64,000 nt of DNA, from contig JBAMDO010000032.1 of assembly GCA_037074765.1 (NCBI GenBank), positions 124,001-188,000 on the forward strand. Reading direction: 5' to 3'. A model generated the notes under the pieces. It saw nothing but the letters and a program-made list of their open reading frames with translations. It ran no database searches and was not told where the DNA came from. The translations under genes and the position numbers were made by a program. This DNA is from Mansonella perstans (taxonomy: Eukaryota > Nematoda > Chromadorea > Rhabditida > Onchocercidae). Of this stretch, positions 63,330-64,000 are shown one piece after another. How positions within the stretch are numbered: position 1 is the stretch's first letter; every line of letters starts with the position of its first letter.

Positions 63330-64000
63330 GCAAGTCTTAATCCTATGCATATTGCAAATGTTAGTTGAAAATATTCTTGAACTCTTGAAACCCGCGGTAG
63401 GAATCTCTAGCATCTTTCCAATTGAAAATTGATTTTTCGAGGAATAAAGTACTGTAATTATGAAGAATACACAATACATTCGCTACTCATGCGAGCTCCA
63501 TTGGACAATTCCAATCCAGTTTCCTACTTATCACCAACAATGATTGCTTGAGAAGCTTAAGTCGGTGAAGAGATTGTTGGCAAACTGTAAGGCTCTCAAC
63601 TTTACTTAGGTTCTTCGTCCATGTACATGCAACACGATTTATCAATGAGATTTCTCCTGATTAGGAATTATAGCAGATACTTATCAAGTGTAATTTGTTC
63701 AGTACACGTAGTGTCGTTTTTTCTGAACCAAAAACTAAAAAAATTAGAAGAAATCAAAAAAGCTGTCTTGAAATAATATAATCCTTTTTCATCAGGATAA
63801 ATTAATCGCAAGTGGGATGTAAAAATGATGAGATCTGCTGTTTTCACCCTTTCTATAATCGTTGTACGTAATAGTGCATGGATAGTATATACAAATATTT
63901 GTTAGTAAGCATTAAATTGTTGAAAAATAATGAGAACAAAATAACATTTCTGCCTTACTGTATCATTAAGAATTGAGTATCGTTCTTGACGCTCTTCTGA
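63330..64000. other. Window end, no supported gene
   Basis: AT-rich sequence without recognisable exons on either strand. Confidence 0.4.

Overview
This window is eukaryotic nuclear DNA, AT-rich (about 30% GC by eye), with many short GT-AG introns. The gene set points to a nematode: a transthyretin-like secreted protein, a nematode-style IGF2BP with four KH domains and no RRM, a compact SH2-tyrosine kinase, and 3' splice acceptors only 6-9 nt upstream of several start codons, as expected where spliced leader is added. A filarial-type (spirurid) species is my guess from base composition and gene style; it is inference, not proof.

Layout. 202-3703 (+): the C-terminal 487 codons of a CLASP microtubule rescue factor, whose 5' end lies outside the window. 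4685-5693 (-): a three-exon transthyretin-like gene. 6721-10129 (-): a ten-exon Fer/SPE-8-like SH2-tyrosine kinase with a basic Arg/Lys/His/Ser tail. 10130-15174: gene-poor, with a G-quadruplex motif near 14019-14043. 15175-22804 (+): a fifteen-exon IMP/IGF2BP homologue with a large charged insertion inside KH3. 22805-27444: no gene seen. 27445-41376 (-): a complete NALCN-type sodium leak channel. I could place 37 exons whose phases all agree, giving about 1839 aa and an intact EEKE selectivity filter.

42.6-54.05 kb is a rearranged repeat region. It holds a decayed omega-like glutathione S-transferase gene (47825-49583, -), extra copies of its first exons, a 3-4 kb direct duplication (about 43180-46350 and 50104-54041), an inverted partial copy, and a 28-bp minisatellite with 4 units in one duplicate and 8 in the other. 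55060-57230 (+): mitochondrial ribosomal protein uS9m, last exon unresolved. 57.2-64 kb holds only weak candidate coding segments.

Exon coordinates were derived by reading splice sites and checking that phases agree and that the joined protein resembles its family. No alignment or database search was run. The genes look functionally unrelated, and I see no operon-like clustering. The most notable points are three introns that appear to start with GC instead of GT, the KH3 insertion, the kinase tail, and the history of the GST locus.
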